Below, piece after piece: positions 1-7,606 of a DNA stretch of 43,713 nt (within the stretch, counting starts at the first letter, position 1; every line of letters begins with the position of its first letter). The notes under the pieces were generated by a model that saw nothing but the letters and a program-made list of their open reading frames with translations, was not told the origin of the DNA and did not search any database. The translations under genes and the position numbers were made by a program. Source of the stretch: CAZWSC01 sp964636385 (GTDB lineage: Bacteria; Eisenbacteria; RBG-16-71-46; CAIMUX01); contig CAZWSC010000039.1 in assembly GCA_964636385.1 (NCBI GenBank), forward strand, positions 1 through 43,713, written 5' to 3'.

Positions 1-2
1 TG

Positions 3-113
3 ATGCGGGCAGACATGGGGAACCTCCTCTTCCAGGCTGGATCCCCGGAGCGGCTGTCTGAGTCCAGGCGACGCCGCATCCAGGACCCTGTTTCCAGCCT
101 GAGTGCATTGTAA
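3..113 (+). CDS. possible 3' end of a CDS entering from the left
   Basis: An open frame runs in from the left edge and stops at a TAA at 111-113. Only about 36 residues are visible, ending ...SSLSAL. Roughly three quarters of third codon positions are G or C, as in the real genes here, while the other two plus-strand frames stop early (TGA at 1-3 and at 58-60). No family is recognisable in so short a tail, and it could be chance. Sequence upstream of the window would settle it. Confidence 0.25.
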   Translation: MRADMGNLLFQAGSPERLSESRRRRIQDPVSSLSAL

Positions 114-261
114 CCGGCCCTCGGGGTGATTGGCAGGAGTATCTTCGAGGTGTCACCCTCACGAAGGGTGGCAGGCCCCACCTGCGTGTGGTTGTCTCAC
201 CATGCTTGTGCGTCGCGGCGCCAAACAACATGATGGGAGGAAAGGATTCTGCTCCTGCAGC

Positions 262-300
262 AAGACCCGGCCCGAATCCGAATGGATCCGGCCGGGTCTT
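262..300. terminator. 11-bp hairpin, likely terminator
   Basis: AAGACCCGGCC (262-272) pairs perfectly with GGCCGGGTCTT (290-300) around a 17-nt loop. It lies just past the stop of the minus-strand gene ending at 398. There is no run of T on either side, so it is not a textbook intrinsic terminator; it could act in either direction or with Rho. Confidence 0.45.
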
Positions 301-313
301 CTGACAAATGCAT

Positions 314-331
314 TCCGCCGATACCGGCGGA
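314..331. terminator. short hairpin after the barrel-protein gene
   Basis: TCCGCCG (314-320) pairs with CGGCGGA (325-331) around a 4-nt loop. It lies between the stop of the minus-strand gene at 398 and the larger stem at 262-300. No T tract follows. It may be part of a composite transcription end. Confidence 0.3.
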
Positions 332-397
332 TTCTGCATGTCTACTTCTACGGCCCTTCCCGCATGCCGCAGGCAGGGCGCCCGGGGGGCTGAGGGC

Positions 398-979
398 CTA
401 GAAGAACACGCGCGCCATGACCGTCAGGAGCTTCGTTGACTCCTCCTCGGTCATGATCAGGTGGAACCGGGCGTCGGCGCCGAACTTGATGCCGGCATCG
501 GGATCTCCGAACTTGAGCCCGCCGCCGAAGTTGATGCCTAAGTCGGTCTCGCTGTCGGAGTCGCTGTCGCTGAGGTCGCCAGCATCGACTTCAACATTCC
601 AGCGCAGCATGTACAATCCGAGACCGCCGGTCAGCATCGGGGTCACCGATCCCGCAGTGGGAACCTCGTACCAGACCTGTCCCGTGATCGGGATCATCGA
701 CCAGGTAGACTCGAATCCGTAGCAGTCACCGAAGAAGCAAACGGTTTCCTCGATCTTCCCCAGCATCAGGTATCCAGTCTCGCCACCGATAGAGAGGCCC
801 TCTGCCCCGGAAAGCGGGTACATCACACCTGCAGTGATCCCAAGCGATCCGTCAGGTCCTCCGTCATTCAGAACCTTCGCAAAGCCAAGCCCTCCGTAGA
901 ATGACAGGTCTTGTGCCTGGGCCGGCTGAACACTGATGACCAGCATGGCAGCTACAGCGAGAACAGCGAGAATACGCAT
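398..979 (-). CDS. small outer-membrane beta-barrel protein
   Basis: The 193-residue product starts at ATG 979, chosen because GGAGGA lies 7 nt upstream and the protein then begins with a signal peptide (MRILAVLAV..., cleavage near AQA-Q). The longer open frame back to 1150 has no such support. The mature part is rich in alternating Gly/aromatic strands (FYGGLGF, GGLGLYML, INFGGGLKFG) and ends in Phe after ARVFF, as outer-membrane barrels inserted by the BAM complex do. An acidic Ser-Asp repeat (DSDSDSET) probably forms a surface loop, and a Cys pair (CFFGDC) may form a disulfide. Function beyond an OmpA/OmpW-sized barrel is unknown. A perfect TTGACA lies on the minus strand at 1069-1074 but has only a weak -10 partner. 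Confidence 0.75.
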   Translation of the reverse strand: MRILAVLAVAAMLVISVQPAQAQDLSFYGGLGFAKVLNDGGPDGSLGITAGVMYPLSGAEGLSIGGETGYLMLGKIEETVCFFGDCYGFESTWSMIPITGQVWYEVPTAGSVTPMLTGGLGLYMLRWNVEVDAGDLSDSDSDSETDLGINFGGGLKFGDPDAGIKFGADARFHLIMTEEESTKLLTVMARVFF

Positions 980-1188
980 CGATCCATCCTCCATCCTTGT
1001 GTTGTCGGCCCCGCTCCCTGTTCTGGGACCGAATGACTCCAGAGGAGATTGGGGTCGGGGTGTGACCTTGTCAATCTCAGAATGGGATGTGGAGCCCATG
1101 GGATGCCGTCCGGAAGTAGTAGGCCGATCAGCCTCGGAATGCGCTACCATCCGGCAGTCGCACAGACGGGCGGCGTGAGGAGAGGCAC

Positions 1189-2124
1189 ATGAACACCACC
1201 GGTCAGCGGATCCCCTTCCTCCCCGGCACCCCGGGAACCATCGCCGCGCGGCTGCCTGAAAGGCTGGTCATGCATGCCTGCGGGATCGCCGGTCGAGCAA
1301 TATCCCTGGGATCGCGGGCAAGGCGCGTTGTCGCCGCGAACCTGCGGCAGATCCACGACACAGAGCGATGCCTCTCACAGACCCAGGCCGCCAGGATCAG
1401 CGAGAACCGCCGCCCCGTGCAGGCAAGAGTCCAGGTCGGCAGGACCAGCAGCAACGGCAGGGGCAAGCGCATCACCGCATCCGACATCTACGCCTCCTAC
1501 GGCCGCTACTGGGCCGAGCTTCTCCTCCCTGCCAGGCCCGGAGGCGCGACGGATACAGAGCAGTTCGATGTGCAGGGCCTCGCGCATCTGGAAGCTGCGG
1601 AGAAGGCCGGCCCTGTGTGCGCCGTGACAGGGCACCTTGGCAACTGGGATCTGGCGGCGCGATGGTTCGCGCGGCGTTTGCCCGGCTTCGCCGTAATGGC
1701 TGAAGAGCTGGCCAACGGGCGCCTGTTCGAAGCGTTCGTACGGCTGCGTGAGCGGCACGGGATGCGCGTCATCCACGGCCGAAGCAGCGGCACAGCCTTG
1801 TACAGACACCTCCGCCGGGGCGGGCATGCGGGGCTCGTGGTGGACAGGGCATTCGGGCACGGGGTCGAAGCGGTCCCGTTCCTGGGAGGCCACAGGCTCT
1901 TCCCCTCGTCCGGGATGCGGATTGCCCGACGGGCGGGGGCATCCCTCCTCCCGGTCTTCCTGGTGCGCGCCCGGGGCCGATTCTGCCTGCGGATACATCC
2001 CGCAATCGGGCCCGGGAGCGACCCCGTGGCAGGGTTCGCGGGAGTGCTGGAGTCGGAGATACTGGCATTTCCCGAACAGTGGTGCGTACTCTATCCTCTG
2101 CACGACGCGGTGGGGGAAGCATGA
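1189..2124 (+). CDS. LpxL/PatA-like lysophospholipid acyltransferase
   Basis: The 311-residue product belongs to the HtrB/LpxL acyltransferase family, which moves an acyl chain from acyl-ACP or acyl-CoA onto a glycolipid at the inner membrane. The catalytic HX4D motif is visible as HLGNWD (H149, D154). Later family-like blocks are GLVVDRAFG and the PFLGG/RIARRAGASLLPVF stretch. The start at 1189 has GAGGAG nine bases upstream. The stop overlaps the next start as ATGA, so the acyltransferase and glycosyltransferase are translationally coupled. The same pairing occurs in phosphatidylinositol-mannoside synthesis (PatA with PimA), but lipid A or another glycolipid is equally possible. There is no strong N-terminal membrane helix of the E. 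coli LpxL kind. Confidence 0.75.
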   Translation: MNTTGQRIPFLPGTPGTIAARLPERLVMHACGIAGRAISLGSRARRVVAANLRQIHDTERCLSQTQAARISENRRPVQARVQVGRTSSNGRGKRITASDIYASYGRYWAELLLPARPGGATDTEQFDVQGLAHLEAAEKAGPVCAVTGHLGNWDLAARWFARRLPGFAVMAEELANGRLFEAFVRLRERHGMRVIHGRSSGTALYRHLRRGGHAGLVVDRAFGHGVEAVPFLGGHRLFPSSGMRIARRAGASLLPVFLVRARGRFCLRIHPAIGPGSDPVAGFAGVLESEILAFPEQWCVLYPLHDAVGEA

Positions 2125-3293
2125 AGATCGCAATGGTAAGCGAGTTCTACTATCCGAAGCACGGGGGGATCAGCGAGCACATCCGCTCCCTCTCCAGGGA
2201 ACTCGCATACCGCGGGCACGAGGTTGTCGTCATCACCGGGCGGCGCAACGGCGAGGTCCTTGTCGACGGCCCCCGTGTCGAGACGATCGGGCGGAGCATC
2301 GAGATCCCTTACAACGGCAGCCTCTCGTCCGTCACGATCGGCCTGCGGCTGCGCTCCTCGATGCGCGCGCTGCTGCGGAGGGAGCGTCCGGACATCCTGC
2401 ATCTGCACAATCCGCTGATGCCGACACTCCCGCTGCTGGCGCTGTCCACAGCGGAGGTCCCTGTCGTGGCCACCCTGCACAGCAGCTATCCGCGCGATGC
2501 CTGGGTGGATCTCATGCGCGCTCCTCTGGGCCGCTTGTGGTCCAGGATCAGGACCGCGATCCCGGTGAGCCCTGCCGCGCATCGGACCGTCGCCGGGCGG
2601 TTTCGCGCCGACTTCCGTATCGTGCCCAACGGGGTCGACTACGCCGACATCATGGCGGCATGCAGCCGCATTCATCGTGCACAGGACCGGCGGCCGGCGA
2701 TCCTCTTCGCGGGCGCCTCGGTTCCCCGCAAGGGTCTGTCTGTGCTTGTACAGGCCTTCACACTCCTTCGCGGGAGGGGCGTGGATGCGGAACTGATCGT
2801 GGCCGGGGATGGGCCCGGTTCGGCCCGCGCCGCCGGAAAGGTACCGCGGAAGTTTCGCGGCGATGTGCGTTTCCTGGGATCGCTGCCCAGAAGCCGGCTT
2901 CTGGAGTGCTATGCCGCCTGCGACATCTTCTGTGCGCCCAGCCTGGGCAGGGAGAGCTTCGGCATGGTTCTAATGGAGGCGATGGCCGCCGGCCTGCCGG
3001 TCGTGGCATCCGATATCGACGGATACCGCGATGTGGTTACACACGGGAAGGAGGGGATCCTGACGACCCCAGGCGACCCGGCGACACTTTCACAAGCGCT
3101 CGAATCGCTTCTCATGGATCCCGGGGCACGGCGCGCCCTTGGGGAGTGCGGGCGGCGGAAGGCCGCAGGATTCGCCTGGCCGGTCATCGGCCGGCGGATG
3201 GAGGAGATCTACTCGGAAGTGGTGGGGTGCTCTCTGCCCGAGATCGTCACCGCGGCACCCGGGATATGGGAAGAGACACCGGCGCAGTTGTAG
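2121..3293 (+). CDS. GT4 glycosyltransferase, PimA-like
   Basis: The 390-residue GT-B fold enzyme has a start at 2121 that overlaps the acyltransferase stop (ATGA). The N-terminal Rossmann domain carries the acceptor loop YYPKHGGISEHI. The C-terminal donor domain has PRKGLSVLVQAF and the GT4 EX7E motif (E278 to E286, ESFGMVLME) followed by AMAAGLPVVASDIDGYRDVV. The wording of these blocks resembles the actinobacterial phosphatidylinositol mannosyltransferase PimA more than LPS core transferases. It probably transfers a hexose from a nucleotide sugar onto a lipid acceptor at the cytoplasmic face, after or before acylation by its partner. The exact sugar and acceptor cannot be read from sequence. 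Confidence 0.8.
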   Translation: MKIAMVSEFYYPKHGGISEHIRSLSRELAYRGHEVVVITGRRNGEVLVDGPRVETIGRSIEIPYNGSLSSVTIGLRLRSSMRALLRRERPDILHLHNPLMPTLPLLALSTAEVPVVATLHSSYPRDAWVDLMRAPLGRLWSRIRTAIPVSPAAHRTVAGRFRADFRIVPNGVDYADIMAACSRIHRAQDRRPAILFAGASVPRKGLSVLVQAFTLLRGRGVDAELIVAGDGPGSARAAGKVPRKFRGDVRFLGSLPRSRLLECYAACDIFCAPSLGRESFGMVLMEAMAAGLPVVASDIDGYRDVVTHGKEGILTTPGDPATLSQALESLLMDPGARRALGECGRRKAAGFAWPVIGRRMEEIYSEVVGCSLPEIVTAAPGIWEETPAQL

Positions 3294-3506
3294 TCGTCAG
3301 TGCCAGCCGACCTCCTGCGGAAGTGATAGCGTCGCCCGGCCCGAGCAGTTCGTGAGATTCGTGACGAGACGCCGCGAGCGGGCGCATATCCGCTGTCGCA
3401 TTGAAGGACCAGCGGGTGATCCGGACCATGCCCGTCGCGTCCGGATCAGTCTCTGCAGTTGCGCGAAGATGAGCCATCCATGGATGATGGCCGCGAGGAG
3501 GAGCCT

Positions 3507-4109
3507 ATGGATTCGCTGCCCGTTCCGATGAGCCTGATCGTCCTCGGGGCGACGGCCATCGTGAGTCTGATCGCGTTCGGGTCGCCGCACCAGCTGACAC
3601 GTTTCGCCATATCGCCGTACGAGGTGTCGAAGTACGGGAGGTGGCACCAACTCCTGACCTCGGGATTCTTCCACACGGGGTTCGGCCACCTGTTTGTGAA
3701 CATGTTCACCCTCTACTTCTTCGGTCCGCCCATGGAGGCAGTTCTGGGCCCGGCCGGGTTTCTCATTCTCTACCTGGGCAGCATGCTTGGTGGCAGTCTT
3801 ATGACATTCTGGTTTCACAGGAACGACCCAGGGTACCGCGCCCTTGGAGCCTCCGGCGCCATCAGCGGTGTGCTCTTCGGGTTCATCCTGTTCCGGCCGC
3901 TTGCGCCGATCTACGTCTTCCTGATTCCGATCGGGATCCCGGCCATTCTGTTCGCCTTCCTGTACGTCCTCATATCTGTATACGGCATGAAGAGCCGCTA
4001 CGGGAGGATCGGGCACGAGGCGCACCTGGGGGGCGCAATCACGGGCGTTATCCTGACGATCCTGCTTGAGCCGCGGGCCCTGGGGGTCTTCCTCTCGCAC
4101 TTCAGGTAG
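3507..4109 (+). CDS. rhomboid-family intramembrane serine protease
   Basis: The 200-residue polytopic protein cleaves membrane-anchored substrates within the bilayer. The catalytic serine is S116 in GASGAISG and the catalytic histidine is H173 in EAHLGG. Typical rhomboid blocks are also present: WHQLLTSGFFHTGFGHLFVN and about six hydrophobic helices. ATG 3507 is preferred because AGGAGG lies 5 nt upstream; in-frame starts at 3459 (TTG) and 3480 exist and would add a charged N-tail. It stands alone between the glycosyltransferase and the unknown membrane protein. The substrate is unknown. Confidence 0.88.
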   Translation: MDSLPVPMSLIVLGATAIVSLIAFGSPHQLTRFAISPYEVSKYGRWHQLLTSGFFHTGFGHLFVNMFTLYFFGPPMEAVLGPAGFLILYLGSMLGGSLMTFWFHRNDPGYRALGASGAISGVLFGFILFRPLAPIYVFLIPIGIPAILFAFLYVLISVYGMKSRYGRIGHEAHLGGAITGVILTILLEPRALGVFLSHFR

Positions 4110-4126
4110 ACGGAGGACGGATCTCA

Positions 4127-4211
4127 CCGCGAAGACCATGAAGGACACGAAGGGTACGGGCGGCAGGAGTATCACAAGGGACACGGAGGGCACCGGAGGG
4201 CGCGAAGGGGG
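4127..4211. repeat. degenerate purine-rich GAAGGACACGAAGG-type repeat
   Basis: Between the rhomboid gene and the next start the plus strand reads as irregular repeats of a GA(A/C)GG(A/G)CAC(G/A)AAGGG-like unit (ACCGCGAAGACC, AAGGACACGAAGGG, AAGGGACACGGAGG, GCGCGAAGGGGG). Similar intergenic purine stretches occur in many bacterial genomes with no known function. The last part probably supplies the G-rich ribosome site for the gene at 4212. Confidence 0.4.
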
Positions 4212-5132
4212 ATGATGATGGAGCGAGCCGGAAGGAATGTGGAGCGAACCCGGCTCCGCAGGGTGTTCGCCAGCCCCGTCTTCACGCAGATCATGCTGTG
4301 GGGGCTGGCGCTGCTGATCACGGCTGCAACGACCGTCTACCAGCGGATGATCGGGCCGACCCGGCCGCAGCGCGGAGTCGAGGTGGTTGCGGGCGAGGAG
4401 ATCCGCTATCGGCTGCCCAGGAGCATGGTGGGAACCGACATGTTCGAGGTCCGGCTCCTTGATCCCGGCGGTGCGCTCGAAGGCGAGATGTCCTACAGGA
4501 GGTACCCTACTGACGATCCGTGGACGTGCGTGCCGCTGGTGAGGGACGGGCGGTTTCTGGCCGGCGAGATACCCGTACAGCCGCCGGGCGGGAAGGTCTC
4601 CTACCGCTTCCACCTGCGCAGGGGATCCGAAGGAGCGATGACCGATGTTCCAGCGAGCGGTCCTGTGACGGGCCGTTTCCGTGGCAGCGTGCCCGGCGCA
4701 TTCCTGATCCCCCATGTGATCCTGATGCTTCTCACAATGCTCTGGTCGAACAGGGCGGGCCTGGAGTCGCTCCGGAAGAAGGGCGACCCGAGGCGTCTGG
4801 CCTACTGGTCCTTCGGCCTGCTCACCGGAGGCGGGCTCGTCTTCGGCCCCCTTGTACAATGGTACGCCTTTGGCGATCTCTGGACAGGCTTCCCGCTGGG
4901 GACCGATCTCACCGACAACAAGACACTGGTCGCTGTGCTGGCCTGGCTGGCGGCGGTGCTCGTGTGCGTGCGTTCGGGGCGCCGCCTTCCCGCGGCAGGG
5001 CTCAGGGCCGCCAGGACCTGGACGCTTATCGCCGCTGTCGTCACGGTCGTCATCTACTCGATCCCGCACAGCGTGGCGGGCACGGAGCTGGACTACTCGA
5101 CCCTGCCTGAGTCATCCTCCGTGGTTCCGTAG
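4212..5132 (+). CDS. unrecognised membrane protein with extracytoplasmic domain
   Basis: I do not recognise this 306-residue protein. It has one hydrophobic helix near residues 25-45, then a soluble stretch of about 115 residues with a beta-rich look (two strand-turn blocks, DPGGALEGEM and PPGGKVSYRFHL), then four more helices (VPGAFLIPHVILML, YWSFGLLTGGGLVF, LVAVLAWLAAVLVC, LIAAVVTVVIYSI). The soluble part is probably outside the cytoplasm. The start is ambiguous (three ATGs in a row at 4212-4220). The last about 100 bases are direct repeat A, copied at 7476 and partly at 11572, where the reading frame is broken. Ancestrally the gene probably faced the HAD gene now at 12 kb. Confidence 0.7.
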   Translation: MMMERAGRNVERTRLRRVFASPVFTQIMLWGLALLITAATTVYQRMIGPTRPQRGVEVVAGEEIRYRLPRSMVGTDMFEVRLLDPGGALEGEMSYRRYPTDDPWTCVPLVRDGRFLAGEIPVQPPGGKVSYRFHLRRGSEGAMTDVPASGPVTGRFRGSVPGAFLIPHVILMLLTMLWSNRAGLESLRKKGDPRRLAYWSFGLLTGGGLVFGPLVQWYAFGDLWTGFPLGTDLTDNKTLVAVLAWLAAVLVCVRSGRRLPAAGLRAARTWTLIAAVVTVVIYSIPHSVAGTELDYSTLPESSSVVP

Positions 5133-5136
5133 AGTA
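5031..5136 (+). repeat. direct repeat A (106 bp) at 3' end of the membrane-protein gene
   Basis: This 106-bp stretch, from codon 274 of the membrane-protein gene to just past its TAG stop, aligns without gaps to copy B at 7476-7581. I count 13 mismatches by eye, about 88% identity. Similarity to B ends abruptly after GAGTA at 5136. Positions 5081-5136 also align in part with copy C. Together A and B bracket the ATPase/hipBA module. Confidence 0.85.
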
Positions 5137-5157
5137 CCGGCGGGTTGGTGCGGCTCG

Positions 5158-6357
5158 TCACGACCCTATGTACCCCAGCAGGAACAGCGGGCGGTGGATT
5201 CCGTCGATCCTGTCTCCGTGTGCGAGGATGATCTTGCGGTCGGGGGTCACTCCCTTGAACTGCGTCCGGCCCTTTCCCTGACCTCCGATCTCGATCGCCA
5301 GCTTCTGCCCGGCATGTTCCACAAGATAGTCAGGGGTCTTCTGACCGCGTGTGCTCTTGAGATAGGAGAAGGCGATCCCGGACTGGCGCATGGCCCCGGC
5401 AAAGAAGTCCTCTCTCAGGCCACCCACCGCATCGGCATAGTCTCTGTATAACAGGCGGTACGGCAGGCTCAGCAGAATCTTCGGTTCGCGCAGCACATTG
5501 GCGCCGGCGGGGAACAGGCGCTGCACGATGAAGGCAGACTCCAGAAGACCCACGTACTGCTCGGCCTTGTACTTGGTGATCCCGAGGTTGCGGGACAGGG
5601 AGCTGTAGTTGATGCCATCGACCGCCGACCGGCCGATGAACTCCATAAGCCTCCGGATCGTCTCGAGCTCATCTGTGTGCAACCTCGCAACCCTGGGGAT
5701 GTCTCTTGCGATGATTGTGCTTAGGATGTTCCGAAGCAACGGCAGCACTTCAGGCTCATCGACCGCGAACGGCATCAGCTCTCCGCGCAGGTAGGCGTCG
5801 AACCGGACTCCGGCCCGCATGTGCTCCGCACTCCATCCCCTGTCGAGAATGTCGCCGAGTGTTATTGCGGCGACGTGGTCTTCATGCCGGAAAGCCAGAT
5901 ACTCTCGAAAGGAAAACGGCATCAGCTTCACCAGCCGGATTCGCCGCGACAGATCGTGGGCGGACTGGTACAGGGACAATGCCATGGAGCTCGTGAAGCA
6001 GACCCGCAGCTCCAGGAAGTCGTAGAGCTTCTTGAGCACGCCATCGATGCCGGGATGATAGTGAACCTCGTCGAGCAGAAAGGAGCGGTAGCCGTACCCT
6101 TCAGACAGCCTGCGGATCAGGTCGAACAGATCCGTCTCGGGGGCAACGGTATCCATGGACAGGTAGAATGCCCGCTCATCCACTGCCGCCAGCTGCTTGA
6201 GGATAACCGTCTTGCCGACCCCGCGCGGTCCCAGGATGCCGACGAAGTGCTTCCCAGCCGGATGAAGCAGCTGGTCGAAGAGGAACCGTCTTCGAGCGTA
6301 GTTCCGAGCATCGCGGACCGCGAGCTGGTGCAGATCGATTGCCGCCGTGGCCTCCAT
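5158..6357 (-). CDS. AAA ATPase with DUF4143-type C-terminus
   Basis: The 399-residue protein belongs to the AAA_14/DUF4143 family of P-loop ATPases common in accessory DNA. Walker A is GPRGVGKT (residues 43-50) and Walker B is FLLDEVHY (D96, E97). A central Arg-rich region (LSRRIRLVKLMPFSFREYL) is typical of the family, and the C-terminal half has the winged-helix-like SRNLGITKYKAEQYVGLLE and a nuclease-like LAIEIGGQGKG end. ATG 6357 follows a G-rich ribosome site. The frame is open upstream through a fragment of hipA, but that is read-through, not a fusion. The cellular role of the family is not well defined. It sits between repeats A and B next to a decayed toxin-antitoxin locus. Confidence 0.8.
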   Translation of the reverse strand: MEATAAIDLHQLAVRDARNYARRRFLFDQLLHPAGKHFVGILGPRGVGKTVILKQLAAVDERAFYLSMDTVAPETDLFDLIRRLSEGYGYRSFLLDEVHYHPGIDGVLKKLYDFLELRVCFTSSMALSLYQSAHDLSRRIRLVKLMPFSFREYLAFRHEDHVAAITLGDILDRGWSAEHMRAGVRFDAYLRGELMPFAVDEPEVLPLLRNILSTIIARDIPRVARLHTDELETIRRLMEFIGRSAVDGINYSSLSRNLGITKYKAEQYVGLLESAFIVQRLFPAGANVLREPKILLSLPYRLLYRDYADAVGGLREDFFAGAMRQSGIAFSYLKSTRGQKTPDYLVEHAGQKLAIEIGGQGKGRTQFKGVTPDRKIILAHGDRIDGIHRPLFLLGYIGS

Positions 6358-6381
6358 GCAACCCCCCCCTTTTGGCCACTC

Positions 6382-6410
6382 ATTAACCAAGATGGCTATC
6401 ATCTTGTCAA
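6382..6410 (-). promoter_or_regulatory. sigma70-type promoter for the AAA ATPase, with palindrome
   Basis: On the minus strand TTGACA (6410-6405) is followed after exactly 17 nt by GTTAAT (6387-6382), 25 nt before the ATPase start at 6357. The spacer holds an inverted repeat, CAAGAT...ATCTTG (6388-6406 on the plus strand), which could be an operator. The -35 is perfect and the -10 matches four of six bases. Confidence 0.5.
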
Positions 6411-6459
6411 GGCGGTAATCAGAATGCACTTCTGTAGGCCGGCACGGCAGTGGCCGCCT

Positions 6460-7078
6460 GCCACGCCACCTCGGCAGCGCGAGCTCCTCCCGGGCGGCGG
6501 GCAGGAGGATACTCGTGTTCAGGAGATCATAGGCCGGTGCGAGCTGTATCCTCGCGCCGTGGGTGATCACAGAGAAGTTCTTCAGGTGCATGTCCTCGCG
6601 GCAATCTGTCGAACCGCCGGATGAAACAGGTCCAGGTTCCATCCCGGCCGCGCACGAGACCGTGCGGGGGAACCTCAATGCCGGCTGCCTCAGCCAGTCG
6701 CATCGTCAGGTCCTCGTTCTCAGGAACGTTCGGATGTTCCGCATGCGGGGGTTTCAGAATGTACGTGCCGCCACTGTCGACGATTTCGAAGCGCCGCTCC
6801 CTGGGACGCAGGACGGCGCTGAGCTTGGGTTGAACTCCCTGGATCGAGTGCTTCGTCGCGCGGCGTCCGGCCTCGAGCCGGGCGCCCTCTGGGAGAAGCC
6901 CGTCGAAGAAGCATGGGAAGCGATCGAACTCATAGGGCTTGGACCTCACAGGCAAAGTGACCGAGACCGGCGGCCCCTGGTAGTCGGATTCGTACGTGAA
7001 GCAATAGGCCCGATTCCGGGCGATCTCGGTCAGGGTGCCGGCGAGATGGCCGTGGACGGAGACGGCCGCACTACGCAT
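6460..7078 (-). pseudogene. hipA: decayed hipA toxin kinase
   Basis: The frame from ATG 7078 encodes the HipA N-terminal region (VHGHLAGTLTE, FFDGLLPEG) and part of the kinase (QGVQPKLS, CFIRRFDR). It leaves frame after RFDRLPR near 6605. The C-terminal HipA block (DMHLKNFSVI, LAPAYDLLNTSIL) follows at once in another frame and fades out near 6460. A full HipA is about 400-440 residues. Here roughly 70-100 residues between RFDR and DMHLKN are missing, the stretch between LLPEG and GVQPKLS also looks short, and the C-terminus is gone. The start overlaps the hipB stop by 8 nt, the usual hipBA layout. HipA phosphorylates tRNA synthetases in intact systems; this copy cannot make a working kinase. 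Confidence 0.75.
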
Positions 7079-7343
7079 TGCTGGATTCCTCACGAGGATC
7101 GCGCAGCAAATCTGCGGAATGCGCACGCGACATGGGGCTGCTCCAATGCAGCTCCATGTTGAGAGCGGCGAGGACCCGGATGAGAGTCTCGAGCCGGACC
7201 GTCGACTTACCCTTCTCTATGTCGAAGACCGCGCTCTTGCCCACGCCGGCAAGCTGGGCGAGTTCCAGCTGCGTGAGGCCGGCCGTCTTGCGGTGATCCC
7301 GGATGGCCTCTCCGAGAGTTCTGGTCCATTCCCCCGCCACCAT
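7071..7343 (-). CDS. hipB: HipB-like XRE-family antitoxin/regulator
   Basis: The 90-residue protein has one helix-turn-helix of the XRE/Cro type (LGEAIRDHRKTAGLTQLELAQLAGVGKSAVFDIE, given in parts: TQLELAQLAG as helix 2 and VGKSAVFDIE as helix 3), followed by the HipB-like STVRLETLIRVLAALNMEL. ATG 7343 has AGGAG eight bases upstream. The frame is open back to 7514 but that part has no ribosome site and runs through repeat B. It overlaps the start of the decayed hipA. In intact systems HipB neutralises HipA and represses the operon; here it appears intact while its toxin is broken. Confidence 0.8.
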   Translation of the reverse strand: MVAGEWTRTLGEAIRDHRKTAGLTQLELAQLAGVGKSAVFDIEKGKSTVRLETLIRVLAALNMELHWSSPMSRAHSADLLRDPREESSNA

Positions 7344-7475
7344 GCCTGGCACTCCTGGATACTCATCCGATCTTGCTGCCAAGGCAGTAACTAAGGCTGA
7401 TATCTCCTGGAATCGGTAGTAATGGGAGAGAAGACATGGTCGATTCGCTGCCATAGCAGCAATGAGGGAGCAACT

Positions 7476-7606
7476 GCCGCTGTCGTCACCGTTGTCATCT
7501 GATCTATTCCGCACAGCGTGGCTGGCACGGAGCCGGACTACTCGACCCTGCCGGACTCCTCCTCCGTGGATCCGGAGAGTATAAGCAGCGCTTCGTCCAC
7601 GTCGGC
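7476..7606. repeat. direct repeat B, hybrid copy of a convergent gene junction
   Basis: Positions 7476-7581 match the 3' end of the membrane-protein gene (copy A) and positions 7526-7606 match the 3' end of the HAD gene (copy C, 7 mismatches in 81, about 91%). On the plus strand the membrane-protein frame is broken by a TGA at 7500-7502 and its stop codon is now GAG. On the minus strand the last 22 codons of the HAD protein (from ADVDEALLILSG to SGRVE and TAG) are intact. So B looks like a relic of an uninterrupted tail-to-tail junction of the two genes. It separates the hipBA/ATPase module from the subtilase module. Confidence 0.8.

Larger units (their letters stand above)
114..397. other. 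intergenic region with three hairpins, no gene seen
   Basis: I see no convincing gene here. The 87-codon frame at 130-393 has no Shine-Dalgarno site and reads through two hairpins. The stretch holds a short stem at 154-170 (CACCCT...AGGGTG) and the two stronger stems listed separately at 262-300 and 314-331. It lies downstream of the minus-strand barrel-protein gene, so it probably carries its transcription end. Confidence 0.5.

Noticed and set aside
1748..3355. 535-codon plus-strand frame over the acyltransferase and glycosyltransferase genes
   Set aside because: Its product is low-complexity Arg/Ser/Gly and it is out of frame with two well-supported enzymes.
3297..5069. 590-codon open frame on the minus strand
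   Set aside because: It lies antisense to the rhomboid and membrane-protein genes, is rich in Arg, His and Pro with no domain, and is a GC-driven shadow.
5158..6678. A HipA-ATPase fusion protein of 506 residues
   Set aside because: The ATPase has its own G-rich ribosome site and promoter at 6357-6410; the upstream part is a fragment of decayed hipA that happens to be in frame.
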